NCBI RefSeq assembly: GCF_001921865.1
Contig: NZ_MSCT01000010.1
Span: forward strand, 496,001-560,000
Direction of reading: 5' to 3'
Source: Pseudomonas chlororaphis
Lineage (GTDB): Bacteria > Pseudomonadota > Gammaproteobacteria > Pseudomonadales > Pseudomonadaceae
DNA: 64,000 bases
Shown here piece by piece: positions 7,924-16,822 of the stretch (its first letter is position 1; every line of letters begins with the position of its first letter). The notes beneath the pieces were generated by a model. It saw nothing but the letters and a program-made list of their open reading frames with translations. It did no database searches and had not been told where the DNA came from. The translations under genes and the position numbers were made by a program.

Positions 7924-8921
7924 TGACTATCACCAGAAACACCCTGGCCCAAGAACCGTCCCTATCACCGAAAATGTGCGAGGAGGCGATGGAGTGGTGG
8001 CTCGATATGCGGGAGGCCGATATCGATGCACCTGCACCGGCCGCTTTCATGGCATGGCGTAATGAACACCCCTTGCATGAGATTGCCTGGGAAAAAGCTT
8101 TGGTTCTGGGGGAGCAGCTCGATTCATTGCGCACCCGAGGCGATCCAAACCTTGCCCGGCGGGCCCTGTTGCTCCCCTCCCAGGAAGGGTTGAGCAGAAG
8201 ACGGGCAATCAAGGGGCTGGCGTTGCTGCTGTCCGCAAGCGCTGGTGCATGGTTGGCGCGAGACAGCGACATGGTTTCGCGCATAAACGCCGATTACGCC
8301 ACCGGCGTTGGTGAGCAGCGACGTGTCGCGCTGACCGCCGATTTGTCGTTTGAACTCAATACCCGCAGCGCAATGAATGCGCAAAAGACAGATCATCGCT
8401 GGCATCTTCGATTGCTCAGCGGCGAGGCCCTGATCGACACTGCGTCGAACCAGGCTCTGTTTATCGATACCGCTCAGGTTCGGGCACAGGCGTCCTCGGC
8501 GCGTTTCACGGTACGCCAGTTTGACAATGGCTCAACCCAGTTGGCGGTCTATCGTGGCTCGCTTCAAGTAAACCCAACACAAGCCAGCACCTGGGCTTCT
8601 CTGCAAGCCGGGCAGCTGGCTCGTTTTGGGCCATTCGGGATGCTCGATCAGGGGGCACTGCACGCATACGCTCCGGCCTGGGCCGAAGGTATGATCGTCG
8701 CCAACGGCCAACCGCTTCAGGCTTTCCTCGATGAACTTGGCCGGTATCGTCATGGACATCTTGGGTGCGACGCCACCTTGGCCAATCTGCGCGTATGGGG
8801 CACCTACCCACTGGCAGACAGCGATCGAATCATCGATGCCGTCGCACAGACGTTGAAACTGGATGTGCAGCGTTTCACTCGCCTGTGGGTCAACTTGCGC
8901 CCTTTGCAGGTTAACGTATGA
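7923..8921 (+). CDS. FecR-like anti-sigma factor / signal transducer
   Basis: 332 residues. The N-terminal cytoplasmic domain (residues ~15-80, DUF4880-like, CEEAMEWWLDMREAD...FMAWRNEHPLHEIAWEKA) binds the sigma factor; a single membrane segment follows at ~95-112 (LSRRRAIKGLALLLSASAGA); the periplasmic FecR domain comes next, ending in a secretin/TonB-short-N-terminal-like region (PLQAFLDELGRYRHGHLG). The RRR before the hydrophobic segment resembles the twin-arginine signal reported for FoxR/FiuR-type regulators. It overlaps the sigma gene by one base. Together with the receptor's N-terminal signalling domain it forms a cell-surface signalling cascade. Confidence 0.92.
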   Translation: MTITRNTLAQEPSLSPKMCEEAMEWWLDMREADIDAPAPAAFMAWRNEHPLHEIAWEKALVLGEQLDSLRTRGDPNLARRALLLPSQEGLSRRRAIKGLALLLSASAGAWLARDSDMVSRINADYATGVGEQRRVALTADLSFELNTRSAMNAQKTDHRWHLRLLSGEALIDTASNQALFIDTAQVRAQASSARFTVRQFDNGSTQLAVYRGSLQVNPTQASTWASLQAGQLARFGPFGMLDQGALHAYAPAWAEGMIVANGQPLQAFLDELGRYRHGHLGCDATLANLRVWGTYPLADSDRIIDAVAQTLKLDVQRFTRLWVNLRPLQVNV

Positions 8922-9001
8922 AGTTTTTCGTTTTCGATGAGCCGTTTTGATTTCTGGCGAGACTCATAAGCCATACATCAAAAATCGTCGGGAAACTTCA
9001 C

Positions 9002-11410
9002 ATGCATCTCCGCAGTATTTCGTCGTACTACGCACCCTCATTAGCCATCACCCTTGGTTGCGCCGGGGCGGTTCTGGCCGTCACTGCATCGCCAGTGTGG
9101 GCCGCCGCCGACAGCAGCGTGCAACATTACGCAATTTCGCCGGCGCCACTGGGCACTGCGCTCAATCAAATGGGCCAGCAAGCCCATTTGTTGTTGTCGT
9201 TTCCCAATGACTTGATTGCAGGACAAAACAGCCCTGGCTTGAATGGTGATTACACGGTCGACGGTGCTCTACAGGCGCTGCTTGCGGGCAGCCAACTCAT
9301 TGCGGTTCGCCAGCCGGATGGACGCTACATCCTCGAGCGGGCACCGACCTCTACCGGGCTGGAGCTTCAGAGCATTTCAATTTCGGGCAAGGCCCCCGGA
9401 TCGACTACAGAGGGCACCGGGCTCTACACCACCTACTCATCCAGCAGTTCGACCCGTCTGAATTTGACCCCCCAAGAAACCCCACAGTCGCTGACTGTCA
9501 TGACCCGCCAGCGTCTGGATGACCAGCGCCTGACCAACCTCAGCGACACCCTCGATGCCACGCCGGGCATCATTGTGTTGCGTGACGGCCTCGGTGCAGA
9601 ATCCGACGGCTACTTCTCTCGCGGCTTCGAGATTCAGAACTTCGAAATCGACGGTGTGCCCACCGTCAAGCGCATGGACAATTACACCCAGAGCATGGCC
9701 ATGTATGACCGCGTAGAAGTGGTGCGCGGAGCTACCGGCCTGATCAGCGGCCTAGGCAGTCCTTCGGCAACGATCAACCTGATCCGCAAGCGTCCGACCG
9801 CCGTGGCTCAGGCCAGCATCACCGCTGAAGCCGGCAACTGGGATCGCTATGGGACCGGTTTCGATGTATCCGGCCCGCTGACCGAAACCGGCAATGTGCG
9901 CGGTCGCCTGGTCGCCGACTTCAAAACCGAGCAATCCTGGATCGACCGCTACAAGCAGGATTCGCAACTGATCTACGGCATCACCGAATTTGACCTGACT
10001 GAAGACACCCTGCTGACCATGGGCTTCAGTTACCAGCGCACTGACGTCGACTCCCCCATGCGCTCCGGTCTGCCGACCCGTTTCACCGATGGCTCGCGCA
10101 CCCACCTCAAGCGCTCGCTCAATTCGGCGCAGACCTGGTCTTACAACGACCATGAACAGACCAGCTTTTTCACTTCGATCGAACAGCAGTTTGCCAATGG
10201 ATGGAGCGGCAAAGTCGAACTCACCCACACCGAAAACAAGTTCGATGAGGTCTTCAACTACGTCAACGGCAGCCTCAAACCGGACGGAAGCGGAACCACT
10301 CAGTTGCCAGTGCGCTTCTCCGGTATCCCGCGCCAGAACAACATCGACGCCTACCTGACGGGCCCGTTCGGTCTGCTGGGCCGCGAGCACGAGTTGATCG
10401 CTGGCGTGACCTTGTCCAACTATTACGAGAACGTACCAAGCTACGGCGGCTGGAAATACGACTACTCCGGTTCCCCGGCCGGCGCGATCGACAACCTGCT
10501 GAACTGGAACGGCGACTCGGTGAAACCGCAATTCAATGTCACGGGCAAATCCGCCACCGACGAAACCCAATACGCCGCTTATCTCGCCACGCGCCTGCAC
10601 GCCACTGACGATTTGAGTATCTTGCTGGGCAGCCGCGTGATCGACTGGCATCGAGAGATTGAAGACAAGCCGTACGGCGCAGCGCAAACCAAGACCAAGG
10701 AATCGGAAACCGGCGTCTACATTCCGTATGCCGGCGTGGTCTATGACCTCAACGACACGTGGTCGCTGTATGCCAGCTATACGAAAATCTTCAACCCGCA
10801 ATCGTCCTGGGTACGTGACATCAATAACAAGCCCCTGGACCCGATGGAGGGCACCGGCTATGAAGTCGGCGTCAAGGGCAGCCATTTCGACGGCAAGCTG
10901 AACTCCAGCCTTGCACTGTTCAAGATCGAGCAGGACAACCTGGCGATCTGGATCGATACCCCAGGCGGCAACACCTATAAATCCGAACAAGGCACCACCA
11001 CCAAGGGTGCTGAATTCACTCTGGATGGCGAACTGGCCGAAGGCTGGCAGGCATCCGCCGGTTATGCCTACGCCGTCAGCACCGATTCGGACGACCAGCG
11101 TATCGTTACCACCCTGCCTCGCCACAGCCTCAAGACCTTCACCAGCTATCGCCTGCCGGGGATTCTGGACAAGGTCACCCTTGGGGGCGGTGTGAACTGG
11201 CAGAGCAAAACCGGTGCCGACCTGCACACGTTCACCCAGGGCAGCTATGCCGTCACCAACCTCTTGGCCCGCTACGACTTCAACCAGCATCTGAGTGCGT
11301 CAGTCAATCTGAATAACGTGTTCGACCGCGAATACCTCAGCTATGCCGGCGACCACGGTATGTACGGTGCTCCAAGAAACATTACGACAGGTGTCAAATA
11401 CAGTTTCTGA
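9002..11410 (+). CDS. TonB-dependent siderophore receptor with signalling (STN) domain
   Basis: 802 residues. Signal peptide to ~residue 34 (ASPVWAA); STN domain ~38-115 (HYAISPAPLGTALNQMGQQAHLLLSFPNDL...YTVDGALQALLAGS), which contacts FecR; plug domain with TPQETPQSLTVMTRQRLDDQRL and TPGIIV...GFEIQNFEIDGVP; then a 22-strand barrel ending in GVKYSF with terminal Phe. The plug phrasing (RVEVVRGATGLISGLGSPSATINLIRKRPT) is that of the ferric-siderophore group (FpvA/FoxA/FiuA-like). The 80-bp gap from FecR probably carries the sigma-dependent promoter. No siderophore biosynthesis is nearby, so it probably takes up an exogenous siderophore; which one cannot be told. Confidence 0.94.
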   Translation: MHLRSISSYYAPSLAITLGCAGAVLAVTASPVWAAADSSVQHYAISPAPLGTALNQMGQQAHLLLSFPNDLIAGQNSPGLNGDYTVDGALQALLAGSQLIAVRQPDGRYILERAPTSTGLELQSISISGKAPGSTTEGTGLYTTYSSSSSTRLNLTPQETPQSLTVMTRQRLDDQRLTNLSDTLDATPGIIVLRDGLGAESDGYFSRGFEIQNFEIDGVPTVKRMDNYTQSMAMYDRVEVVRGATGLISGLGSPSATINLIRKRPTAVAQASITAEAGNWDRYGTGFDVSGPLTETGNVRGRLVADFKTEQSWIDRYKQDSQLIYGITEFDLTEDTLLTMGFSYQRTDVDSPMRSGLPTRFTDGSRTHLKRSLNSAQTWSYNDHEQTSFFTSIEQQFANGWSGKVELTHTENKFDEVFNYVNGSLKPDGSGTTQLPVRFSGIPRQNNIDAYLTGPFGLLGREHELIAGVTLSNYYENVPSYGGWKYDYSGSPAGAIDNLLNWNGDSVKPQFNVTGKSATDETQYAAYLATRLHATDDLSILLGSRVIDWHREIEDKPYGAAQTKTKESETGVYIPYAGVVYDLNDTWSLYASYTKIFNPQSSWVRDINNKPLDPMEGTGYEVGVKGSHFDGKLNSSLALFKIEQDNLAIWIDTPGGNTYKSEQGTTTKGAEFTLDGELAEGWQASAGYAYAVSTDSDDQRIVTTLPRHSLKTFTSYRLPGILDKVTLGGGVNWQSKTGADLHTFTQGSYAVTNLLARYDFNQHLSASVNLNNVFDREYLSYAGDHGMYGAPRNITTGVKYSF

Positions 11411-11435
11411 CGTTCGCACGCTCCGTGCTGAGTCA

Positions 11436-11462
11436 GGGCCATCGCAGCACTGCCGATGGCCC
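11436..11462. terminator. Hairpin between convergent genes
   Basis: Perfect 9-bp stem GGGCCATCG (11436-11444) and CGATGGCCC (11454-11462), 26 bp after the receptor stop, in the 241-bp gap between convergently transcribed genes. There is no T-run on either side; possibly a bidirectional terminator. I see nothing else between 11411 and 11651. Confidence 0.45.
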
Positions 11463-11651
11463 CGCCGCCCCGGCGTTTGCCATACCGGACGCTGCGGTAT
11501 TTCGGGCTGATCCAAACGCGTACGACGGCTGGTTTTCGGGGGCGGCGCCAGTCTTGAGGCCAGCAGCCTGCGGGCTGAGCCTCTGAATGACAGCGCCGGC
11601 GGCGAGTGCAATTTACATTCCCCCTCCAAAAAACGCTGCCCCAGCGGGCGA

Positions 11652-14006
11652 TCACTTCAACGCCGGATCGCCCATGTTCATCTTTTTCCAGCCTTGCAAC
11701 AGCACCTGGGCTTTGGGCTCCTGCCCGTTATCCAGGTAGTACTGAATCAACGACAACCGCGCGTTGCGGTTGGTCGGCTGTACTTTCAGCACGCGCTCCA
11801 GCTCTTCACAGGCTTGGGCGACGTTGCCGCTGTCGTGCAGCGCCACCGCCAGCACGTAGCCGTACTGAGCGTTCTGCGGCTCCAGCGCAGCCGCTTTGCG
11901 CAGGGCCGGCATGGCCTGGGCGGTGTTGCCGGCACGGATCAGCACCAGCCCTTGGGTGTGTTGCAGCAGCGCGGCCTCCGGTTGTTCTTTCAGGCGCTGC
12001 GCCAGCAGTGTCTGCGCTTCCTGGTGGCGTCCGTTGGCCTCCAGCCATTGCACCAGCGTCACCAGGGCCGGGTAGAAGTCCGGATCGCGTTTGAGGGCAG
12101 TACGCAGCAGCGCTTCGACTTCGCCGTTGCGACCGCTGGCCTGATAGAGCATCGCCAGATTGAGGTTGGCCTCGGCCCGTTCCTGCAGGCTCTTCTGCAC
12201 CGCTTCGTATTCGGCGATCGCCGCGCTCCAGCTGGCCTGGGCGCCCGGCAGGCCATTGCGCGCCACGCTGAGCAGATCCCGGGCGGCAACGATCCTCACC
12301 GCTTTCACCGGATCATCCAGCAACGGCGTCAACAGCGACACGCGCTCCGGCGGCGGCAACAGCGCACTGATCGCTCGGACGGCGCTTTCGCGCACTTGCG
12401 GGGCCGGGTTGTTCAAGTCCCTGGTCGCCAGTTTCAACGCCTGCTCGCTGGGGTAGAACGGTAGCTCGGCGAGCAAGGTCGCACGCTGAATCGCCGGCAA
12501 ATTGCTCCGTTGCAGTTGCTCGTACAAGGCTTCTGCGGCCCCGGGCTGGCCGTTGCGAATCAGCCACAGGCTTTCGTCGTAGCGTGGGGCTTGCGCGGTG
12601 GCGGCGCTGTTCCAGAGCTTGAACTGTTCGGTGACCTTGTCGCCGGCCTTGCCCTGGTGGCACGTCAGGCAGGCGTCGGGCGTGCCCAGTTTTTTCGCGC
12701 GTTCGGGATTGGGAATACTGAAGCTGTGGTCATGCCTGAAGTCATTGCCCATGTAGAACTTGCCGGGCATGTGGCAATCCACGCACTGCGAGCCCGGCTG
12801 GCCCATGGTGTGGCGGGTGTGTTCGATGGAGTCGTAGTTCTTCGCTTGCAGCCCCTTGCCATCGACGCCTGCCACCGCGGTCTTGCCCGCGGTGTTGTGG
12901 CATTGCAGGCAGACGGCGGAGCCCGGCGCCTTGAGCTCATTGCTGTGGGGGTTATGGCAGTTGCTGCAGCGCACGCCCTTGTCGGCCATTTTGCTCTGGG
13001 CGAAGGAGCCGTGCTCGAACACTTCATCCTTGATCTTGCCGTCCAGCGCGTACAGCTCGCGGGTCAGGGGGCTGGGCAGGTAGTCGTCCATCAGCCGCTT
13101 GCCGACGCTGTAGCCGTCCGCCAGCGGTGCGCGGCGCGAATGGCAGCGGGCGCAGGTTTCGATCTCGACGGTGGCGTCCTTGTCCTTGAGGTCGACGGCA
13201 AAACCGGCGTGGATCAAGTCACCTTTGTTCGCCGTCCACGCCAGGTGGTTGGAGGCCGGGCCATGGCACGCCTGGCAACCGACGCCGAGGCTGTTCCATT
13301 GACTGTCGAAGGTGTTGCTGGCCGCATCGAAGTTGCGTTTGAAGCCGGTGGTGTGGCACTCGACGCACATGAAGTTGGCGTTCTGGCTCGGCTTGCTCCA
13401 ATGCAACGGGTTCTTGAAATTCACGCCCTGGCCTGGATACAGGTGGAACCAGCGATGCTTCTCGGTATCCCAGGCCACGCCGAGCGCTTGCAGCCGACCG
13501 TCGCCCACCTCGATCAGGTATTGCTGCAACGGCGCGACGCCAAAGGTGTAGGCGACTTTGTAGTCGGCGTTCTTGCCGTCGATGCCGGGAGCGTTGACCC
13601 AGAATTCGTCGCCTTTACGGGTGAAACGGGTGGTTTCTTTTTCCGCCTTGAAGGTGACGTTATTGAAGTCGCCCAGCATCGTCTCGGCACTGGCTTGCTG
13701 CATGGCCAACTGGTGGTGGGAGCCTTGCCAGTCCTTGGCTTGCTCGCTATGGCAGCCTTGGCATTGCTGCTCGTCGACCAGGGTCGCCGGGGCCATCGCC
13801 ACCGGCTGCGGTTTAACCGGCTGAGCCACGGGCGTACTGACGGTGGCGGGCGTCGGGACGGCCGGCGTACTGCTGAATAGAAACCAGCCGATGCCCGCCA
13901 CGGCCAGGAGCAATACACCGATGGTGACGGGAAACAGGTAACGGTTGATCAGGTTCGGTTGAGCATCAGGCGTCGGTTTTTTTACTTTATTTTTAGGTGT
14001 CGGCAT
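11652..14006 (-). CDS. Membrane-anchored octaheme c-type cytochrome with HEAT/TPR C-terminus
   Basis: 784 residues. A short basic N-terminus precedes one membrane helix (~25-44, FPVTIGVLLLAVAGIGWFLF), then a Pro/Val-rich linker. Eight C-x-x-C-H heme sites follow at residues ~82, 214, 244, 285, 347, 366, 408 and 446. From ~500 the chain is alpha-helical: HEAT-like repeats (NPAPQVRESAVRAISALL...DDPVKAVRIVAARDLL) and then at least four TPR units (AEANLNLAMLYQASGRNGEVEALLRTALKRDPDF and similar). The heme part should lie in the periplasm and transfer electrons; the repeats suggest a docking partner. RBS GGAAG. It follows the MFS/spermidine-synthase gene by 106 bp on the same strand and is probably co-transcribed with it. 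The redox partner is unknown. Confidence 0.9.
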   Translation of the reverse strand: MPTPKNKVKKPTPDAQPNLINRYLFPVTIGVLLLAVAGIGWFLFSSTPAVPTPATVSTPVAQPVKPQPVAMAPATLVDEQQCQGCHSEQAKDWQGSHHQLAMQQASAETMLGDFNNVTFKAEKETTRFTRKGDEFWVNAPGIDGKNADYKVAYTFGVAPLQQYLIEVGDGRLQALGVAWDTEKHRWFHLYPGQGVNFKNPLHWSKPSQNANFMCVECHTTGFKRNFDAASNTFDSQWNSLGVGCQACHGPASNHLAWTANKGDLIHAGFAVDLKDKDATVEIETCARCHSRRAPLADGYSVGKRLMDDYLPSPLTRELYALDGKIKDEVFEHGSFAQSKMADKGVRCSNCHNPHSNELKAPGSAVCLQCHNTAGKTAVAGVDGKGLQAKNYDSIEHTRHTMGQPGSQCVDCHMPGKFYMGNDFRHDHSFSIPNPERAKKLGTPDACLTCHQGKAGDKVTEQFKLWNSAATAQAPRYDESLWLIRNGQPGAAEALYEQLQRSNLPAIQRATLLAELPFYPSEQALKLATRDLNNPAPQVRESAVRAISALLPPPERVSLLTPLLDDPVKAVRIVAARDLLSVARNGLPGAQASWSAAIAEYEAVQKSLQERAEANLNLAMLYQASGRNGEVEALLRTALKRDPDFYPALVTLVQWLEANGRHQEAQTLLAQRLKEQPEAALLQHTQGLVLIRAGNTAQAMPALRKAAALEPQNAQYGYVLAVALHDSGNVAQACEELERVLKVQPTNRNARLSLIQYYLDNGQEPKAQVLLQGWKKMNMGDPALK

Positions 14007-14112
14007 TGCAACTTCCGTGGTCCAGGTGCGTTTGCCCTAAGGCGCGCGTTCAGCGTGACGCAGTTCGCCGGATGCCCGGCGTCCCAATGAGAGTGTGATT
14101 CGACTGTCGGGT

Positions 14113-16635
14113 TCATTCAGCCCTTTTCGGGCCGACAAACCAGCGGAAATACGGGTTGCCTCCATCCCCGCGCATCACGTCGCGCACATCCCTGGCCCAC
14201 GCGTCCCGGTCACCGTCATAAGCGTGCAGGCTCGCCCGATAAAACTGCATCAAGCGTTGCCGATGGACGTTCATGCGCTCGACGAATGCTCCATCGGCAT
14301 TCACCAGCGCGGGCGGTTGATACAAGTCGAGCAGGGCCGGCAGCACACGGCTGATTTCCTTGGCGCGGACCCACGGGGCGTATTCGATACGCGGCTGATC
14401 GTCGGTCACTGGCAGGGCGTCGGCGGCAAAACGTTCCAGCCCGGCGCGATCGGTCACCCAGGTCGCCAGCAAGGCGGGCGCCGAGGCGACGCCCACATCC
14501 TGCAACGTGCTGCGTACGCTGTCCTGTTGGAAGCGCTGGTCGATTTTCGCGGCATCCAGTTCGATGGGCTCAAGCGATCCCACCAGCAGCATTTCGTGGA
14601 ACTCGCTGGTCCACAGGGTCGCGTAGGGGAACGCATCGAGGAAGCTGCGCACCAGCGAGCGCGAATCGTCGATGTTCTGGGTCGGCAACGGCAGCCACTG
14701 CGCAACCAGCCCCTGTTTCTCAAGGCGGCTGGCGGCCAATTGGTAGAAGTCCCGGGAGTACAGGTTCACCACCCCGGCAGCGGAGGGCGGTGGCGGTTCG
14801 AGGGTGATCAGGTCATAGAGTTGCGGGCTGCGCAGCAACTCCTGGCGACCGTCCCGCAGGCGGATATCCACCGTCGAATCGGCGGCGTTGAAGTTGCCTT
14901 TGAACAGGGGCGCCGCCTTGACCACGGACGGCAGCAATTCGGCGACGACACGCTGTTCCAGCCCCGGATAGCGGGTCAGGGCGCCAGCGGTAATGCCAGT
15001 GCCGAAACCGATGACCAGCGCCGAACGCGGTTCGCCGTTATGGATCAGCAGCGGCAGCAAGGCCTGCAGGCGCATGTAGCGCAGCGAGGGCATGGCGTCG
15101 CCGGTGTTGGACACGCCCTGGATATACAAGCGCTGGAAGCTGTTCTGCCCCTTGCCTTGGGTGACGACCGCGACGGTGCCGCCGCGTCCTTCTTCGTAGA
15201 ACGCCAGTGTCCCGTTACGGGCGCCGGGGAGCAGGCTGGCGAGTTTGTCGATCGGGGTAAAGACGGCCACGGCCACCGAGAGCAGGCCGATGGCGGCCAC
15301 CGCCTGGCGCCGGCCTTTCTTCACGCCATGGCCTTTGCGCACCGCGAACCAGCCAATGGCGGCGGCGACCATCGCCAACAGCCCTAGCGTGCGGACCAGC
15401 CCCAGCCACGGGATCAGCACAAAGCCGCAGAGCATCACGCCGATAATGCCGCCCAGGGTGTTGAACGCCACCACGGCGCCGACATCCCGACCGACCCGCT
15501 CGCGACCGACGCTCAAGCGCAGCGCCAGGGGAAACGCCGCGCCCAGCAACAAGGTCGGCAGGAACACGATGCTCAACGCCGCCACGGCAAACCGGGCGCT
15601 GATACCCAGCAAATCGCTGCCGCCCAGGGCCAGCACGGCCATTTCGGCCTGCGACTGCAAGAGCACCAGCCAGCGCCCGAGCAAGGCGATTTCCAGCAGG
15701 GCGAGCAACCCGGCCCCGGCGATCAACACGCCGAATACGCCCCAGGGATCACGCAGGCGATCCACCCGACGGGCCAGTAAGGCGCTGCCGATGAACAGCC
15801 CGCTGAGATAGGTGGCCAACACCACGGCAAACGCGTAGGTACGGGTACTCATGAACTGCACGATGGATTGCGACCAGACCACTTCGTACCCCAACGCCAC
15901 GCCGCCGGCGATCGAATACAGCCACAAGGCCAGCCGATCCGGCGCTTTGTCCGTGGGGTGCCGGGCCGGGGCCTCTGGCGCCGGCAGGCCATGCCGCTGG
16001 AACCACAAGGCGCCCGCGGCGGCCAGCAGGTTAAGGATCGCCGCGACCCAGGCACTGCCGCGCACGCCAAAGGCGGCAATCAGCACGAACCCGGCGAGCA
16101 GGGTGCCGGCAATGGCGCCGGCGGTGTTCGCAGCGTAGAGCTGGCCGCCGGCCTTGCCCAGTTGCTGCGGGTCGGTGGCCAGCGAGCGCACCAGCACCGG
16201 CAGCGTGCCGCCCATCAACAGCGCGGGAAGACCCACCAGGGCAAACGGCAGCACCCAGGCCAACAGCCCGACTTGCTGTTCCAGCCAGGCGAAAGGACTG
16301 GCCGCCAGGCTCATCGCAAAGGTCGTACCGACACCCAACGCCGCGACCAGCACTTCGAGCCCCGCATACAGCAGAACCGGTTGCCGCAGGCGATCCGCCC
16401 AGTGGCCGAAGACCAGGCCGCCCAAGGCCAGGCCTGCGAAAAACGCGCTGATCCCGGTGGTAATGGCATACACCTCCACCCCCACCACCAGCGACAGCTG
16501 TTTGATCCACAGCACCTGATACACCAGCGCCGCGGCGCCGGACACGAACAGCAGCAGGGCAGGGACCCGCAACGCCGGGGCAACGGCGGAGCGGGGGGGA
16601 AGGGTCGACGACTTACTGGCGACACGTGAGGACAT
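14113..16635 (-). CDS. Fused MFS-like membrane protein / spermidine-synthase-like domain
   Basis: 840 residues. Roughly residues 20-470 carry about a dozen hydrophobic segments (LLLFVSGAAALVYQVLWIKQLSL at the start, the typical opening of this fusion family). After a break at ~475 comes a soluble aminopropyltransferase-like Rossmann domain with a SAM-binding-type glycine motif ALVIGFGTGITAG (~535) and the downstream acidic/DG pattern (DIRLRDGRQELLRS...YDLITLEPPPPSAAGVVNLYSRDFY). Spermidine synthases normally use D-x-E/D-D near this point; here ITLEPP stands instead, so true aminopropyl transfer is doubtful. Membrane protein, cytoplasmic catalytic domain presumed. It lies between the Bat-type operon and the octaheme cytochrome. 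The substrate is unknown. Confidence 0.88.
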   Translation of the reverse strand: MSSRVASKSSTLPPRSAVAPALRVPALLLFVSGAAALVYQVLWIKQLSLVVGVEVYAITTGISAFFAGLALGGLVFGHWADRLRQPVLLYAGLEVLVAALGVGTTFAMSLAASPFAWLEQQVGLLAWVLPFALVGLPALLMGGTLPVLVRSLATDPQQLGKAGGQLYAANTAGAIAGTLLAGFVLIAAFGVRGSAWVAAILNLLAAAGALWFQRHGLPAPEAPARHPTDKAPDRLALWLYSIAGGVALGYEVVWSQSIVQFMSTRTYAFAVVLATYLSGLFIGSALLARRVDRLRDPWGVFGVLIAGAGLLALLEIALLGRWLVLLQSQAEMAVLALGGSDLLGISARFAVAALSIVFLPTLLLGAAFPLALRLSVGRERVGRDVGAVVAFNTLGGIIGVMLCGFVLIPWLGLVRTLGLLAMVAAAIGWFAVRKGHGVKKGRRQAVAAIGLLSVAVAVFTPIDKLASLLPGARNGTLAFYEEGRGGTVAVVTQGKGQNSFQRLYIQGVSNTGDAMPSLRYMRLQALLPLLIHNGEPRSALVIGFGTGITAGALTRYPGLEQRVVAELLPSVVKAAPLFKGNFNAADSTVDIRLRDGRQELLRSPQLYDLITLEPPPPSAAGVVNLYSRDFYQLAASRLEKQGLVAQWLPLPTQNIDDSRSLVRSFLDAFPYATLWTSEFHEMLLVGSLEPIELDAAKIDQRFQQDSVRSTLQDVGVASAPALLATWVTDRAGLERFAADALPVTDDQPRIEYAPWVRAKEISRVLPALLDLYQPPALVNADGAFVERMNVHRQRLMQFYRASLHAYDGDRDAWARDVRDVMRGDGGNPYFRWFVGPKRAE

Positions 16636-16646
16636 TGCGGATTGCC

Positions 16647-16822
16647 TTATGCCTGTTCAAGCGAAATAAGGCCGCTCGCCGGGGAAGGCGAGCGGCGGTC
16701 GGGCTGGGTCTGATGTGCAGCAGGTGCGGTGTTCATGTTGCGCCGCCGTGTGCATCGGCCGCCGCCTGGATCAGAGGCGTATGCGGGGCATGGCGGTGCC
16801 GGAGCGCTAGCGGGTTGCTCAT
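16647..16822 (-). other. Two chained 29-codon ORFs after BatD (doubtful genes)
   Basis: ATG 16822 overlaps the BatD stop (ATGA) and starts [20 protein letters not shown], ending at TGA 16735-16733. That stop again overlaps an ATG (16736) that starts MNTAPAAHQTQPDRRSPS and ends at TAA 16649-16647. The chaining mimics the coupled genes upstream, but the second frame runs through the terminator hairpin at 16671-16696 and neither peptide resembles a fold. Probably chance. Confidence 0.2.
16663..16696 (-). terminator. Rho-independent terminator of the MoxR-VWA-BatD operon
   Basis: On the minus strand a perfect 10-bp stem GCCGCTCGCC/GGCGAGCGGC (plus-strand arms 16671-16680 and 16687-16696) with a 6-base loop is followed by CTTATTTCG. 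It lies between the end of BatD (16819) and the start of the MFS/spermidine-synthase gene (16635), so the latter needs read-through or its own promoter. Confidence 0.7.
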
